Below are positions 9,647 through 21,499 of a stretch of DNA of 49,475 nucleotides, piece after piece. This DNA is from Chara braunii (Eukaryota; Streptophyta; Charophyceae; Charales; Characeae), in the NCBI GenBank assembly GCA_003427395.1, contig BFEA01000784.1, positions 501,595 through 551,069 of the forward strand. Reading direction: 5' to 3'. Every line of letters starts with the position of its first letter. Position 1 is the first letter of the stretch. The notes below the pieces were generated by a model. The model searched no databases. It was given only the letters and a program-made list of their open reading frames with translations, and was not told where the DNA came from. Both the position numbers and the translations under genes were made by a program.

Positions 9647-12427
9647 CCTTTGCAGGAGGAACCGCGGGACGAACGGAAAACCGGCCGAGGCGGAACTGGG
9701 CAAGGGGATAAGGGTAGTGACCGTGGGGGAACACCAAGCAAAAGGAGGAAGGAGAGAGAGAACTCCCCGGGGATGGAGGCGCAAAAAGCCACGAACTCAC
9801 CAACTATAGATAGTAGGGCTAGCCGTCTGCCGACCACGCCAGCGGTAACACGAGGATGTGCAGGACTCTGGAGCCTTAGGGAAAGGTTGTTGGGATGGTT
9901 CGACCTAGAAGAAACTGCAAAGACTAGGGAGGGACAGAAGGCCGGCAAGGAAGGGCAGGATACCATTATGGCGGGCGAGGCCAGTCGCTCCGAAGGCGGC
10001 CTTAGGAAGATAGTATCGTCCCTCGCGCGGGCGCTGGACAAAAACCAAGACTACCTAGCGGATGCTAAGAAAAAGTTGACATTTGACGGGGCGAACATCA
10101 CGGAATTCCTGATAGATTACGAGAATCTGGCCACGTTGTTGAAATGGACCGAAGAAGAAAAAATGGACAATCTGGGGCAGCATGTGTCTTTGAGCTTGGG
10201 GCGGGACATAATGGCCATCGTAGCCACGAGTCGATCCTGGAAGGAAACCCGGGATGTGATGATGAGAAAATACCTGGCAGCGGAGAAAATGGCCACGGAG
10301 GCCGATTTACCGGCATTCCAGACGAAGAACTTCGCTATGTACAACGACTTCCTACGGGAGTTTACTCTAGTAGCACTAAGGATCCCGGGGGTAACGGACA
10401 GAATAATGAGCACATACTTCCTCCGGCAGTTCTCCGAGTTCGACAAAGACAAGATTTTGTCGACCTACCAGCAGACGAGCAAGTTCGTGAACACCAGGGA
10501 TGTTGATTTTAGCACAGTAACGGATCTGGCCGAAAAGACCGAAGTGACCGAGACGTTCGCCTTGCTCAAGGAAGGGGAGGTCATAGATCTGACAGGTAGA
10601 ACAGGCGACAAGGTAAAGAAAGGGATTGAAAGTCTACATGAACGGGTGCACGGAGTCGACAACAAGATTGAAAGGGTGGAGAACGCGCTGCTAGTTATGC
10701 AGGCGCAAGTATCCCGACCCGCTCTCCCTCCCCAGGAAGCCGTAGTTCCGCCAGGTATAGCCAATCGATGATTCGGACGGAGAGATCCTGCTAACGAGCA
10801 ATGCAAGTACTGCACCGCAATGGGATATTTTGTGCGCGCATGTCCAAAACTCAACCATGATATATTAAAAAGGAGATGTACCAGGTCATTAAAGGGAGAG
10901 ATATTCGGACTACAGGGAGAACGAGTGAATTGGAACTTGCCAGGGGGGATGCGGCGAGCCGTTATCATGCTCAATGGGCTAGAGATAGCGGTCGTAGAAG
11001 CTGAGCCGGTGGTCGATATCATCTGGGATCAACTTCGAGGCCGCGGGCCGCAGATCAACTTCATTTTGGAAAACAACGGACGTGATAGGGTGAACGCGAC
11101 TACTCGGCTAGGGACGGCTGGGAGAAGGATTATCCGTGACACCGTGATGGAGGAGGTTGCTAGAAGCTCCGTACCCCAGGCAGAGCCTGAGGCCGGGGAA
11201 CCAGAGAAAGTCTATGGAAAACCTAGGGAAGAGGAGCCTACGGACAAAGTTACCACCGCTAAAAAGAAGAGTAGGTACCAAATCTCGATCTTAACCATGC
11301 CTGAGATCGATGACACCCTTGACAAACTACTAGGAACCATGGTGTCGGTGTCGTTTCAGACCATGCTGCGGGCCAGCCCTAGGTTGCATAAAAGGCTTAG
11401 ACAACTGTTGACTCGACGGCGAGTAGAGATAGACGAAAACCCCGAATCATCGGAAGAGGAAAGGGAGGAGGAAGCCCCGCAAGAGGTCGCTAACCTTCAG
11501 AGGAGTCGCGGGGATTTAGAGGATCTTGAGAAAGCCTTTGGGGATATCCACCTGAGCCTGCCAGACCGAGAAGGTGGCGAGGTCATGAGGGCACCTCCCG
11601 GAACAAAGCTCAGCTTCCATGCGCTACCCGTAGGAAAGTTAAAAATCCAGATCGGGACTCGTCATACCAACGCATTAGTAGACGGGGGAGCGGAAATCAC
11701 TCTCATAAGGAGAGATTTCGCAACAATCACGGGCTGTACGGTAAATAAGGAAGTAACAGGAAGCATCCGAGGAGCCGGTGGGGAAATCCCGTTCGCTGGG
11801 TATGTCACGGAATGCGCAGTCAAGGTAGGAGTCAGGGAGTCGATCTGGTCGTTCCAACGGAAGACAGTAATGCAGGAAATGGGCCACGATATAATCCTCG
11901 GGAGACCGTGGTGCACAAACGTGGAAATGATAGGCATGCACTTGCACGATGGCACGTACATGGTAGACATAGAGGACCCAGTGACCGGCCGGGGAGAGCT
12001 CCTTCGAATTCTAGGGACAGGAGGAGACTCTCCGAAGGGAAAGTTAGCCACGTGGTCGCCATCGTTTGAGGATAGCGCAGGAAAGGGGGCTTTTGCGCGG
12101 ATGGAGGGCATGAGAGAAAGGGTAGAAATCATGATCGAGGAGGCATTCAATACGAAGGAATGGATCAAGATGGGCCTGCCCCAGAAGAAGAGAAGGCAGG
12201 AGGACGAAGTCTTAGGTGTTATGGTGGCAGAAAAGGAATCAGAAGTCGAACTCGGAGTCAGCCTGCCCAAGCGGAAAGAAGTGCGCATGGACGTGTCCGA
12301 AGTTGCACTCAAGATTCCCGATTTGTTACAGCTCATCAAGGCCCTCAGATACCACAAGGTAGGAATGGACTCGGCGGCCTTGGCCAAATTTGAAGGAGAG
12401 GTGCAAAAGGGATATTGTCTGAATTGA
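9647..12427 (+). pseudogene. gag-pro: Gag and aspartic protease of a Ty3/gypsy-type element
   Basis: A single frame holds a helical capsid-like region (about 10030-10600: LTFDGANITEFL, LGQHVSLSLG, RIPGVTDRIMSTYFLRQF), then a zinc knuckle at 10802-10843, then a retropepsin-like protease. One stop, TGA 10769, lies just before the knuckle (probably CGA to TGA). The knuckle reads C-KY-C-TAMG-Y-FVRA-C, so the zinc-binding His is Tyr. The protease active site is ALVDGGAE (Asp at 11681), with the second conserved motif HDIILGRPW near 11885. Gag assembles the particle; the protease cleaves the polyprotein. The frame ends at 12427, where pol continues in another frame, a break or a programmed shift. 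Confidence 0.8.
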
Positions 12428-14415
12428 AAATTAGTCAGTATTCAACCACGAACCGTAGAAGTAGCGAGGGTAATCCCGACCGTTCATTTTTAAGGAGAAA
12501 GATTGCGGAAGAAAGTGTTCGAAAATACAAGCCGGTAGGAAAGAAAGCAAAACCGGTCTCGATCCTGCTAGAGATGTCAAAGGAAGAGGCTATGGAGAAG
12601 GAGGAGGAAGTCCTCCGGGTGATCCGAGAGACGCGAGCAATAGAAGGGCATCGGATACCAGCTGAGGTAGCTGATACAATGAAGATAGGGGTAGAAGGAT
12701 TCTTAACGGAGGAAGAAACCCTCCTGATCAAAAGGACCTGCCAGGAGTTTCACCTGGCATTTGCCTTTAGTGTCCACGAGAAGGGGCGGTTGGACGCGAA
12801 GCTAATTCCTCCGATCAGAATCCACACGGTAGAGCATGCGTGCTTGAATGACAAGGGTCCGGCCTATGAATTTGGGATAGCAGGGGAAGTGACAGACCTT
12901 CTCCGAGCAAAGATGGACTCCTTCGTCGCAGAACCTACGGCATCACCATACGCAAACCGATGGTTCGTCTTTCGGAAACCCAACAAGACGCTGAGGTGGA
13001 TTCAGGATCTGCGGAAGTTGAATGCGGTAACGATCCGGGATGCTGGCTCACTGCCTCAGGCCGATTTATTAGCAGAGTCGCACGCCGGCCGGAGCATTTA
13101 CTCCCTGATCGATCTGTACTCAGGGTACGACCAACTTCCATTGGATATTCGGGACAGACCATACACCGCAATGCACACCCCCGTAGGCCAGTTGTAGATG
13201 CAGGTGACCCCTATGGGCTTCACAAACGCGGTAGCCGAAGCGCAACGGAGAATGCTCGTCGTAGCCGGGGACATGTTCCCAAAGAAGTGGGAGCCCTACA
13301 TCGATGACAACCCGATCAAAGGCGCGCAAGAGAAGGACGAGACGGAAGTCCGGCCAGGAATCCGAAGATTTGTATGGGACTATCTACAGGACATCAAGGA
13401 CTTACTCCGCCGGTTCCTAGTATACAACATCACGGCTAGCGGACCAAAGAGTATTCTAGGAGTACCGGAAGTAACCATACTAGGATTTTGCTGTAGTGCT
13501 TACGAAAGGAAGCCGGATCCGGCGAAGACCGATAAGATATCACATTGGCCAACACCCCTGCGCACGACCACGGAGGTAAGAGCATTCCTAGGCGTGGTCG
13601 GCTTTTGGAGGATCTTCATTAAAAATTTTGCCAAAATTGTTGAGCCTATCCGGGCCATGATTAGAGAAGAAGGGACCATGGACTGGACAGAGGAGCGAGA
13701 GGGAGCCGTCCAAACAGTCAAGGACATACTGACGTCTGAGCAAGTCGCTTTGTTCGCACCCCGTTTTAATGACGAAGTGGGACGACCCTTCGTCCTAGAA
13801 ACAGATGGAGGACCCTTGGCCGTAGGAGGCGTGCTGATTCAAAGGGATGAGGAAGGGAAAGAGAGGCCAATTAGGTTCGAAAGTAGAACCCTGAACTCCG
13901 CAGAACGGCGGTACTCACAGTTCAAGAAGGAGGTCCTAGCCATCTTGCATTGCCTCAAGACCGTCCAGGCCTACCTATTTGGGAGGCGGTTCATCCTTGG
14001 GATCGATCCGACGAATGTTGCAGGGGCCTTAAAGAATTACAGGCCTATAGATCCGACGGTGGGAAGATGGGTAGGATTTATCTAGCAGTTCGATTATAAA
14101 ATCGAACGGATTGCGGGGATCAGAAACAAAGTCGATGGGCTGAGCCGGGTCTGCATCACTCCCGAAGGGGTGGAGGATGCGNAGCCCATAGACGCATTCC
14201 TCGAATACGGAGGAGAAACTCTTGCGGTTGATAACGAAATAATGGGCGAAGAATGCGCGTCGGGAGAGCTATTGATCCGGATTTTTGAGAAGGGGGCACC
14301 TGCCGTAGTAGCAGAACTTAGAGAAGGACCAGTCACCACTCGAGGACACAAGGAGGAGAAAGATTTGTGGGTTGATAGTAGGACCGAAGGAGGAACCAAT
14401 AGCTATGGCGGTTGA
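12415..14415 (+). pseudogene. pol: Reverse transcriptase and RNase H of the same element
   Basis: The RT fingers region (SPYANRWFVFRKPN), motif A (YSLIDLYSGYDQL), motif B (VTPMGFTNAVAEAQR) and motif C (YIDD, 13297-13308) are in order, followed by the Ty3/gypsy thumb (RAFLGVVGFWRIFI) and RNase H (ETDGG near 13800; YSQFKKEVLAIL). YIDD followed by NPIKG is an uncommon variant among plant elements. In-frame TAG codons at 13195 (before MQVTPMG) and 14083 (before QFDYKIERIAG) break it; they look like CAG-to-TAG and TGG- or CAG-to-TAG changes. RNase H runs on into DGLSRV. These copy the RNA genome into DNA and remove the RNA strand. Confidence 0.88.
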
Positions 14416-15829
14416 GGGAGGTCGGGAAGCCGTGATGAGCTTAATGGAATTTTGGGAAAGGAAAGAGTTGCGATGGATGGTAAACCAGATGCAGGAGAGA
14501 AAGGATGAGGACCAGCAAGGGAAGGAGTTTTTCTATGCCCAGATATACGAAGGGATCTTTCGGGAGATCGGGTTGTTGCTGGTAGGAAACAAACAGCCCA
14601 TGGAAGTCAGCATTAAAGCAAGGGAGGAGGCCGAAAGGTACGTCCTAAGGGGCGGTCATCTGTTCCGAAGAGAGGAAGGTGCTATGCCTAGAAGAGTTGT
14701 GTGCGGAAGATCTAGGCAGTTAGACGTTATCCAGGCAATGCACGAGGGGTTAGCAGGGGGGCATCGAACTCTTGCAAAGATAACGCCACTCTATTATTGG
14801 CCAGGTATGGCAGGCATGGTCGCCACATATTGCCAGACCTGCCTTATCTGCAGAAACGAAGCTCGGCACAAGTCTTTGAGCCGCTTAGACCAACGCGGGT
14901 GCTAGGGCCGAGACATCTGGTCCACCTTGACCTTGCGGTCATGCCTGTATCAACAGATGGATACAGGTTTATCCTGGATGTGCGAGACAACTTGAGTGGG
15001 TTCGTGGAGGCAGTCGCTCTCAAGAAAAAGACAGGGAGAAGTGTAGCGGACTGGATAAAAGACTTCTACTTGAGGCATCCTTTCGTCAGGAGGTTTATAG
15101 CGGACAATGGGATATAATATGTGAACCAAGAAGTATTGGGAATGCTTAAGAGACTTTGCGTACCGATCAAACTCATCGAGCCGTAACACCCGGAGGCCAA
15201 TGCGCCGGTGGAAAGAGGGCACCGAACCTTAAAGAACATGATTGCGAAGCTCGCAGCGGACCATCTGGGAAGCTGGCCTAGGTATCTCAAGCAGACAGTC
15301 TTCTCAGAGAATATGACACCTAAGAGGACAACGGGATGTATCCCAGCAGAACTTTGGTATGGAAGAGAGATCGGCTTTCCCGTCGAAGCCTTGATACCTA
15401 CCTGGAACAGGTTAGATGATGATTCGCGAATGACCACAGAAGAGTTAATTGAGGCAAGGCGTCAACAACCTTAAGAACGAAGAGGTCATGGAAGACATCG
15501 CCAACCGGGTACTAGATAGCAGAATGAGGGACAAAGCAAGGTGGGACCAAGTTAAGAATGTCAGAAAGGAGCCGCTTCAGGTGGGAGAGACAATATTGCT
15601 AAGGAACTCAACACTAGAAAGTACTTGGTCTGGACAGCTGGGAAGGAGGTTCAAAGGCCCCTACCGGGTCGCCAAGCGGGTGGGATGGAACACCTTCGAA
15701 CTAGAAGATTTGGATGGAACTCGATTGAAAGGACCCTTCCCGGGGCAACGACTGGTCAAGTTTCTAAGTCGGGACCCCGTGGAACAATGGCTTCAGGAGG
15801 CCGAGGATAAGGAAACTGAGGGGCTATAA
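14372..15829 (+). pseudogene. pol: Integrase of the same element
   Basis: The zinc domain (HEGLAGGH ... CQTCLIC, about 14740-14855) is in one frame and the catalytic core in another after a shift near 14880. The three catalytic residues are visible: Asp in HLDLAVMP (14929), Asp in IADNG (15103) and Glu in APVERGH (15211). TAA codons at 15115 and 15184 interrupt the core. A further shift near 15460 leads into a C-terminal domain with the usual ETILLRN...RRFKGPYRVAKR pattern, ending at 15829. Integrase inserts the DNA copy into the genome. No chromodomain is visible. With at least two shifts and two stops, this copy cannot make active enzyme. Confidence 0.85.
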
Positions 15830-16220
15830 GCTAAGGACTGACAACGGCCTTGCCCACACTATGGTTCTGTCTCTGACTGCGTCCTTGGGACTGTCATCTT
15901 TTTGGGTTGGGGCAATGGTTTTGACCGACTGAGGTTGAAAGGCAGGATGACTTGGGAGTTTGCGGTAACGGGTTTGTGTGACAACGGGACGGATTGTCGG
16001 GAGCATTGTATCATAGTTTTTGACGGGGAAATAATGGGATCATCACAAGCGGGGCATTCGCATAAGGAGGGAAATGTATAATGGTGGCATGATGCGAAGG
16101 ATACTGGGAGCATTTTGGGGAAGGGGAGCTGCCTACCGGACGGGGAAACGGGTGTATGAGGGGTTTTGCGGGTGTTGTTTTGTTATATAGGACCTAGAAG
16201 AAAAAAAAGACAAGGTAAAA

Positions 16221-17034
16221 ATGAAATTCGACAACGAGAACGACAGCGGGGCGATCAATAGGCCTACCAGAGGGGAAGAAGCGGGACCGAGTCGAGGGAG
16301 GAGGACGGGAAAGAGAAAGTTGTACATAGGGCTCATATCCGGGCCAGTGGTAGGCAAAGGTAGAAGAAAGTGCATATGTAGAAGACCCTCGCCCCTCCGG
16401 GAGGGAAAAGGTATATATATCTCATCTGGGAGTGAGAGCGAGGAGGAAAGGGCAAATGTGGGAGAAGGGGGCAATGCGGATATGGGAGACAAGGCTCAGG
16501 CCTCTGACGAGGAAAGAGCCAAGAGGTGCGAACAACGTGTGTCTTGGCATAGGGAAGGTGAGGGGAGATGGGACATGCGCGACGAGCGTGAGGATGGGGA
16601 GGAAAGAAGGGAAAGTCCGCTTGAAGGACGAAGCGGCCACGACAGTTGTGAAGGGAGGTATCCGGACGTTGGAGAAGGATATGGGGAGAGGACAGAGATT
16701 CCCTATACCTACGATCCAAAGAACCTCACTGGATAGCCCCATACAGATGGAAGAAGAGGAGGATGAGGAAGAGGAAGTGCAGGAGGTCATAGTAATCAGC
16801 AGTGGGGTTGAGAAGGATGAAATCTCGAGGCCTAGAGAAGAGAGGCGGCCCCCGATACACCAGCCGCGCGAAGGAGCCTTCAGATGGGAGGATGAGTTTG
16901 GGCCAATGCCCAGCCATTGGTTTCAACAATGGCTCGGTGTGATCAAACATGAGTGGATTGTCAAGACCTGGGAACTCGCGAAGGTAGGGGTGGCGGCCAC
17001 ACCATTGGATTTCTACAGCGAGATGGAGTTGTGA
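16221..17034 (+). pseudogene. Acidic ORF after pol, unrecognised
   Basis: The N-terminal part is in one frame (from ATG 16221: RGEEAGPSRGRRTGKRKL, then GIYISSGSESEEE) and the C-terminal part in another (to TGA before 17035), so one shift is needed. The second part has a long Glu/Asp run followed by EVIVISSGVEKDE, then a Trp-rich end (HWFQQWLGVIKHEWIVKTWELAK). Both I-x-ISSG plus acidic stretches resemble SUMO-interacting motifs. It lies 390 bp after integrase on the same strand, where some plant retroelements carry extra genes. No known family is recognised; the function is unknown and the SUMO link is only a pattern match. Confidence 0.45.
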
Positions 17035-17860
17035 GAGATTGCAAGGAGGAGAAGAGAAATCATGGCCTCCGGCCTGGGGTTTAGAGAGCCAGCAAAAAGA
17101 CAGGATGGACAAGGAGCCGAGCAAGTTGAGGCACAAGACATCAATAGGAATTAGATGGTGATTAAGCGTTGAACATGAATCTTGTCTTTTCAGTTGCAAA
17201 ACATTGGAACGACAAAAATGTGTATAGTATGAGTAAGCTTGCTAAGGATAAGTTATAAGAGGGTTAGCTAAGACTGTGTCACCACAAATTAAAAGATAGC
17301 ATTTTGAGGCTACTTTCTGGATGAGCTACCTTCGAAAGTGGGTATACAAGACAATGATACGGGGCATAGGATGAGACCGGTTGGGAAGGGTGTATTGTGA
17401 ATTTTGGATGGAATGAGGATTGTGCTTTTTGAGAAGAGAAACTTTGAGTACAGATTGACGAGCAAAGCAAGGCATTGAATGTTGGTCGAGTACAAGAGAG
17501 GCTAGGGAGCCTATGGGTTAAGGGGCGTGAAGAACACCCCTTCCCTAGGAGCCTAATCCAATTGAGCCATGAATGAGTCTGAGAATAGCCGAGAGATCTG
17601 AGTCATTAGAACGAGTGAAAATAAAAGGGGGCGCCCCTGTCTTTTGCTATGGTTGAACGGCCGGGTGGGCTAGTGCTGCTTGAGGTCGCGAGCCCCAACT
17701 CGAGTATTAGACGCTAAGTTGAATGTATGCATGCATAGTACATTGCTTTGAGGATGGATGAGGGGAACCGCATGCAGAAAACTGAAAAGAGATGGCCACC
17801 TTCTAACCTCCAAGACAGAAATGGGATCCGTGTCCTCGAGGCCCCCCCCTCCGGCACTAA

Positions 17861-18060
17861 CATTGAGAATGAAAAGGAATGGTCCTAACCAGGCTGTTCG
17901 ACTTGAGAATGGAAAGGAATGGCCCTAACCAGGCTGTTCGACTTGAGAATGGAAAGGAATGGTCCTAACTAGGTTGTTCGNCTTGAGAATGGAAAGGAAT
18001 GGCCCTAACCAGACTGTTCGACTTGAGAATGGAAAAGAACGACCCTAACCAGGTTGTTCG
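17861..18060. repeat. 40-bp tandem repeat, five units
   Basis: Units at 17861, 17901, 17941, 17981 and 18021 share ACTTGAGAATGGAAAGGAAT and then GG(T/C)CCTAACCAGGCTGTTCG. They differ at a few bases each. One ambiguous base sits at 17981. Confidence 0.93.
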
Positions 18061-19500
18061 GGAATGGCCCCTTACAAGGGTCATTTCATTTGAAATAGGC
18101 ATTGGGATCCCCTGCATAATTGATTGAGAAAGGTTGATTGAGAAAGGTTGATTGAGAATGAGCTGGAATGAGCAATGAGAGATGGCAAAGGCCGGTGGGT
18201 CGGTCATTGAAATAACCAAGAGGATGGATGAAAGAGAATGAGAAGGGCAGGATAAAGAAGGTCAAGCCTTAAAGCCAAGAAGGGCATAGACCGTTGGGAC
18301 GATCATAAGGAATGGATATTAGGGAATGTGAAAGTTGAGGATTGAAGGTGGGCCGACGGGTCGGCCTTGAAAAGAGGGCTATTGAGAAAACAACCGCCAG
18401 AGCGGCCATAAGGGGTGACCTTGTTGATGAGAGGTTGTCGGACCAGCCATGAGAATCAGCCTTGGAAATAGCATTGGACTGAGTGTTTGAAGATTGGATA
18501 TTGCATTGCATAGTCAGGGGACCCTAGGCAATTTGATGAAAGGTCGTCGGGCCGACCACGGACATAGCAAGAGATTGAGTTTTCCTTTTTTTCTAGTCTC
18601 AGGTCTCAACATAAGGGGGATAGCAATGCTTGCATCGCGATCCCATGACCTCTACCCGTTAAGGGAAAAGTCTCAGCGCGACCTATTCCTCATAAGGAAA
18701 AATAAGGGTTGAAGGACCATGGCATCATTCTCTTTGAATGATGCTGACTGTCCGGAACTAACTCCGACAACGAGCTCTAGTCGGGGAATTCAAACTGCGC
18801 CTCATGTTGAGAACCTAAACGTCAAGGGCGTGGAGCCAAACGGGCGAGAGAGCCATTATTTTTCGTAAGTCTCATCTTGAGAACCACATGCCATGCCGTA
18901 GAGAGGCGACACAGCCGTTTGGAATGGACCACGGCTGCTCGCATTAAGTTGAGCAGCACTGTCCAGAGGGAGGAATCGGGCGTGGTACCGGGTGGAAGCC
19001 GCAACCACCACAGGGCGAGAGACACCGCCCAACCGGATCATTACAACCGTTCCGGGACTAACCACGAGGTCTTCGTAACTGCACTCGCAAACTAATGGAG
19101 AGCCCTAACTCTCTTGAAAGAAAGAGGCTGGATCCAAGAAAACACCACTCGGGAGGAACGATTCGCGAGAAAACCCTTACGGCAAGATGCGGTCCTGGGA
19201 GGTTTTTGGACTGGACCTACCTGCCAGATGTGAGGAGGTACCTCAGTGATGACGCCTGTCTCCTAAGCGGCAAAAGGTCGGACGGAGTAGGGGATGAGGT
19301 GAGCTATCAGCAGGGGGAGGACTGATCACCATACCTTTTTGGGTCCGATGGGCCGACATCCGTCTACTCGGTTGGTGGGTCAAGGTCTGCGTACCTCCGA
19401 GTGAGAACTAGTCGTGCGATGGGGACATCGCATTTTGAGTGGGGGGAAGGTGTGCCATCTACCGATGAAAAAACGTGCAAAATAGAAGGTTACCATGAGC

Positions 19501-20080
19501 TCAAGAAATCGTGTAATTGACTTCGCGCAGGCTTGAGAAAAGGCCTGGCAAGATGTCCAGAAGAGAAATGGATGAGTAATTGACTTTGCATGGGTTTGAG
19601 AAAAGGTCTGGCAAGATGTCCAGAAGAGAAATGGATGAGTAATTGACTTCGCATGGGCTCAAAAAAAGGCATGGAAAGATGTCCAGAAGAGAAATGAACG
19701 AGTAATTGACTTTGCATGGGCTTGAGAAAAGGCCTGACAAGATGTCCAGAAGAGAAATAAATGAGTAATTGACTTTGCATGGGCTTGAGAAAAGGCCTGG
19801 CAAGATGTCCAGAAGAGAAATGGATGAGTAATTGACTTTGCATGTGCTTGAGAAAAGGTCTGGCAAGATGTCCGGAAGAGAAATGGATGAGTAATTGACT
19901 TTGTGTGGGCGTGAGAGAAGGCTTGGCAAGACGTCCAGAAGAAAAAGGCATGTGCAATTGGTTTTGTGTGGGTTTAAGGAAAGGTCTGGCAAGATGCCCA
20001 GAAGAGAGATATATGTGTAATGGACTTTGCATGAGTTTGAGAAAGACCTGGCAAGATGCCAAGAGAAAGATGCGTATGAA
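19501..20080. repeat. 63-bp tandem repeat, about nine units
   Basis: GTAATTGACTTTGCATGGGC recurs at 19513, 19576, 19639, 19702, 19765 and onward at exactly 63-bp steps, each followed by TTGAGAAAAGGCCTGGCAAG and ATGTCCAGAAGAGAAATGGA. Because 63 is a multiple of three, a 190-codon frame of 21-residue repeats stays open on the - strand. I treat that frame as a by-product of the repeat. Confidence 0.93.
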
Positions 20081-20413
20081 ATAGACTAAGTAACGCGCAT
20101 TTTTTAGCTTGGGTACAAGAAAGGTCGAATGAAGGTGACGTGTATGCGGAATTGGCAGGGCTAGAAAAAGCTAGGCAAAATGACATGGAAAAAAATACAT
20201 GTGAATTTGGCAAAGCATGAGATTGAGGAAAGAATGATGGAAGGCGTGGATTGCATGGGCCGAAAAGCCAAGTAAAAGAAGCATTGAGGGCAACCGGGGC
20301 CAAAAAAGGAACGTGGCTGGCACGGGGTGGATGGAGGAACAGCAAAAGGGCGCTTGGGATGGCAAGGCTCGGAGGAGAAGCAGGGGCAGCGAAAGGGGGA
20401 AGCTGGAAAAGGG

Positions 20414-20592
20414 GTTTGATGTACTATGGGTGATGAATGAGATGAAAGAAGGATTGATACTCTGAGGGTGATCAACGAGACGAAAGGGGTTTTGATGTAC
20501 TACGGGTGATGAACGAGACGAAAGGGGTTTGATGTACTACGGGTGATGAATGAGACAAATGGGGTCTGATGTCCTAAAGAGTGATGAATGAG
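20414..20592. repeat. ~37-bp tandem repeat
   Basis: GGGTGATGAACGAGACGAAA followed by GGGGTTTGATGTACTAC recurs four to five times with small length changes. Confidence 0.85.
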
Positions 20593-21353
20593 ACATGAGA
20601 AGCCTAAAGGACAAAGAAAGCTTGACCCTATACACCCCTCCCCGTTCCAAGGTCGGAGACTAGCAGAAAACCGAGAAAAGGAGCAGGAAAAGATAAAATG
20701 GACCCTGACAAACTAACTACCCATAACATCTCCTCCTCCTCTCCAGTTTATCCCTCCAAAACCCACTAACAAGAGATTGGTGCGCGATGAGGACATCGCG
20801 AATGAGTGCGGGGAATGTGTCGGGACTGGTGGGTCCCGAATAACTTCCCATCATTCGAGAGACTGAATATAGACAAATTGTGCGCAACAGAGAAATCTGG
20901 AGTAAGAAGGAAAGAGAGAGAAAGGACAAAGGATTAGGCCGCAGGAGGGAGTAATGCCCTAGGGAGAAAACCAACAACGGCGAGCGAGTGAGCGCAAGAA
21001 CAGGGGCACGTAGAACATAGTATGAGGCCGGGGGGGCCATTGGGATGCAACAAGACTAAGGCCAAAGGGCCCTTGAACCAACAAACGCAGCACGACAACG
21101 ACAAAGGAATGAGGGAGTCGAGAGTTGGGCGGCCCGGAGGCCGTGGGAAACGGAATGACGAGGGCCCAACATGGGGCCACCTTCGGAGCGGAGGCCCACG
21201 ACCAAAGAAATCGGGGCGCACAAGGCGCAAGAAAAGACAAGGGAGAGGGGTCACCATGGGGCGGTGAAACGCCCAAGGGACGTGGGACACCTCGGGGAAA
21301 GGCAGCCGGGGCCACGTGCGACTAAGGAAAAATAATGGCATCCGAGGCAAAAT

Positions 21354-21452
21354 GTGTCGGGGACCACCCACGGGACTAAGTGTCGGGGACCGCCGGTGGG
21401 ACTAAGTGTCGGGAACCGCCGGTGAGACTAAGTGTCGGGGACCACTGCTAGG
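21354..21452. repeat. 26-bp tandem repeat, four units
   Basis: GTGTCGGGGACCGCCGGTG plus GGACTAA starts at 21354, 21380, 21406 and 21432. Confidence 0.9.
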
Positions 21453-21499
21453 ACGGATGGCGGGGACATGTGAAAGTCCCAAGAAGAAACAGCGGCACC

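Noticed and set aside
9644-15186. Reassigned stop codons (TAA/TAG read as Gln) in the giant element
   Set aside because: Sister copies show Trp at several stops, TGA stops are equally common, and frameshifts are also present, so ordinary decay explains the breaks.
19490-20062. 190-codon repeat protein on the - strand
   Set aside because: The 63-bp period keeps frames open by itself; no promoter or conserved start is seen.
17861-20592. CRISPR-like arrays
   Set aside because: Units are contiguous tandem repeats with no unique spacers, in a eukaryotic setting.
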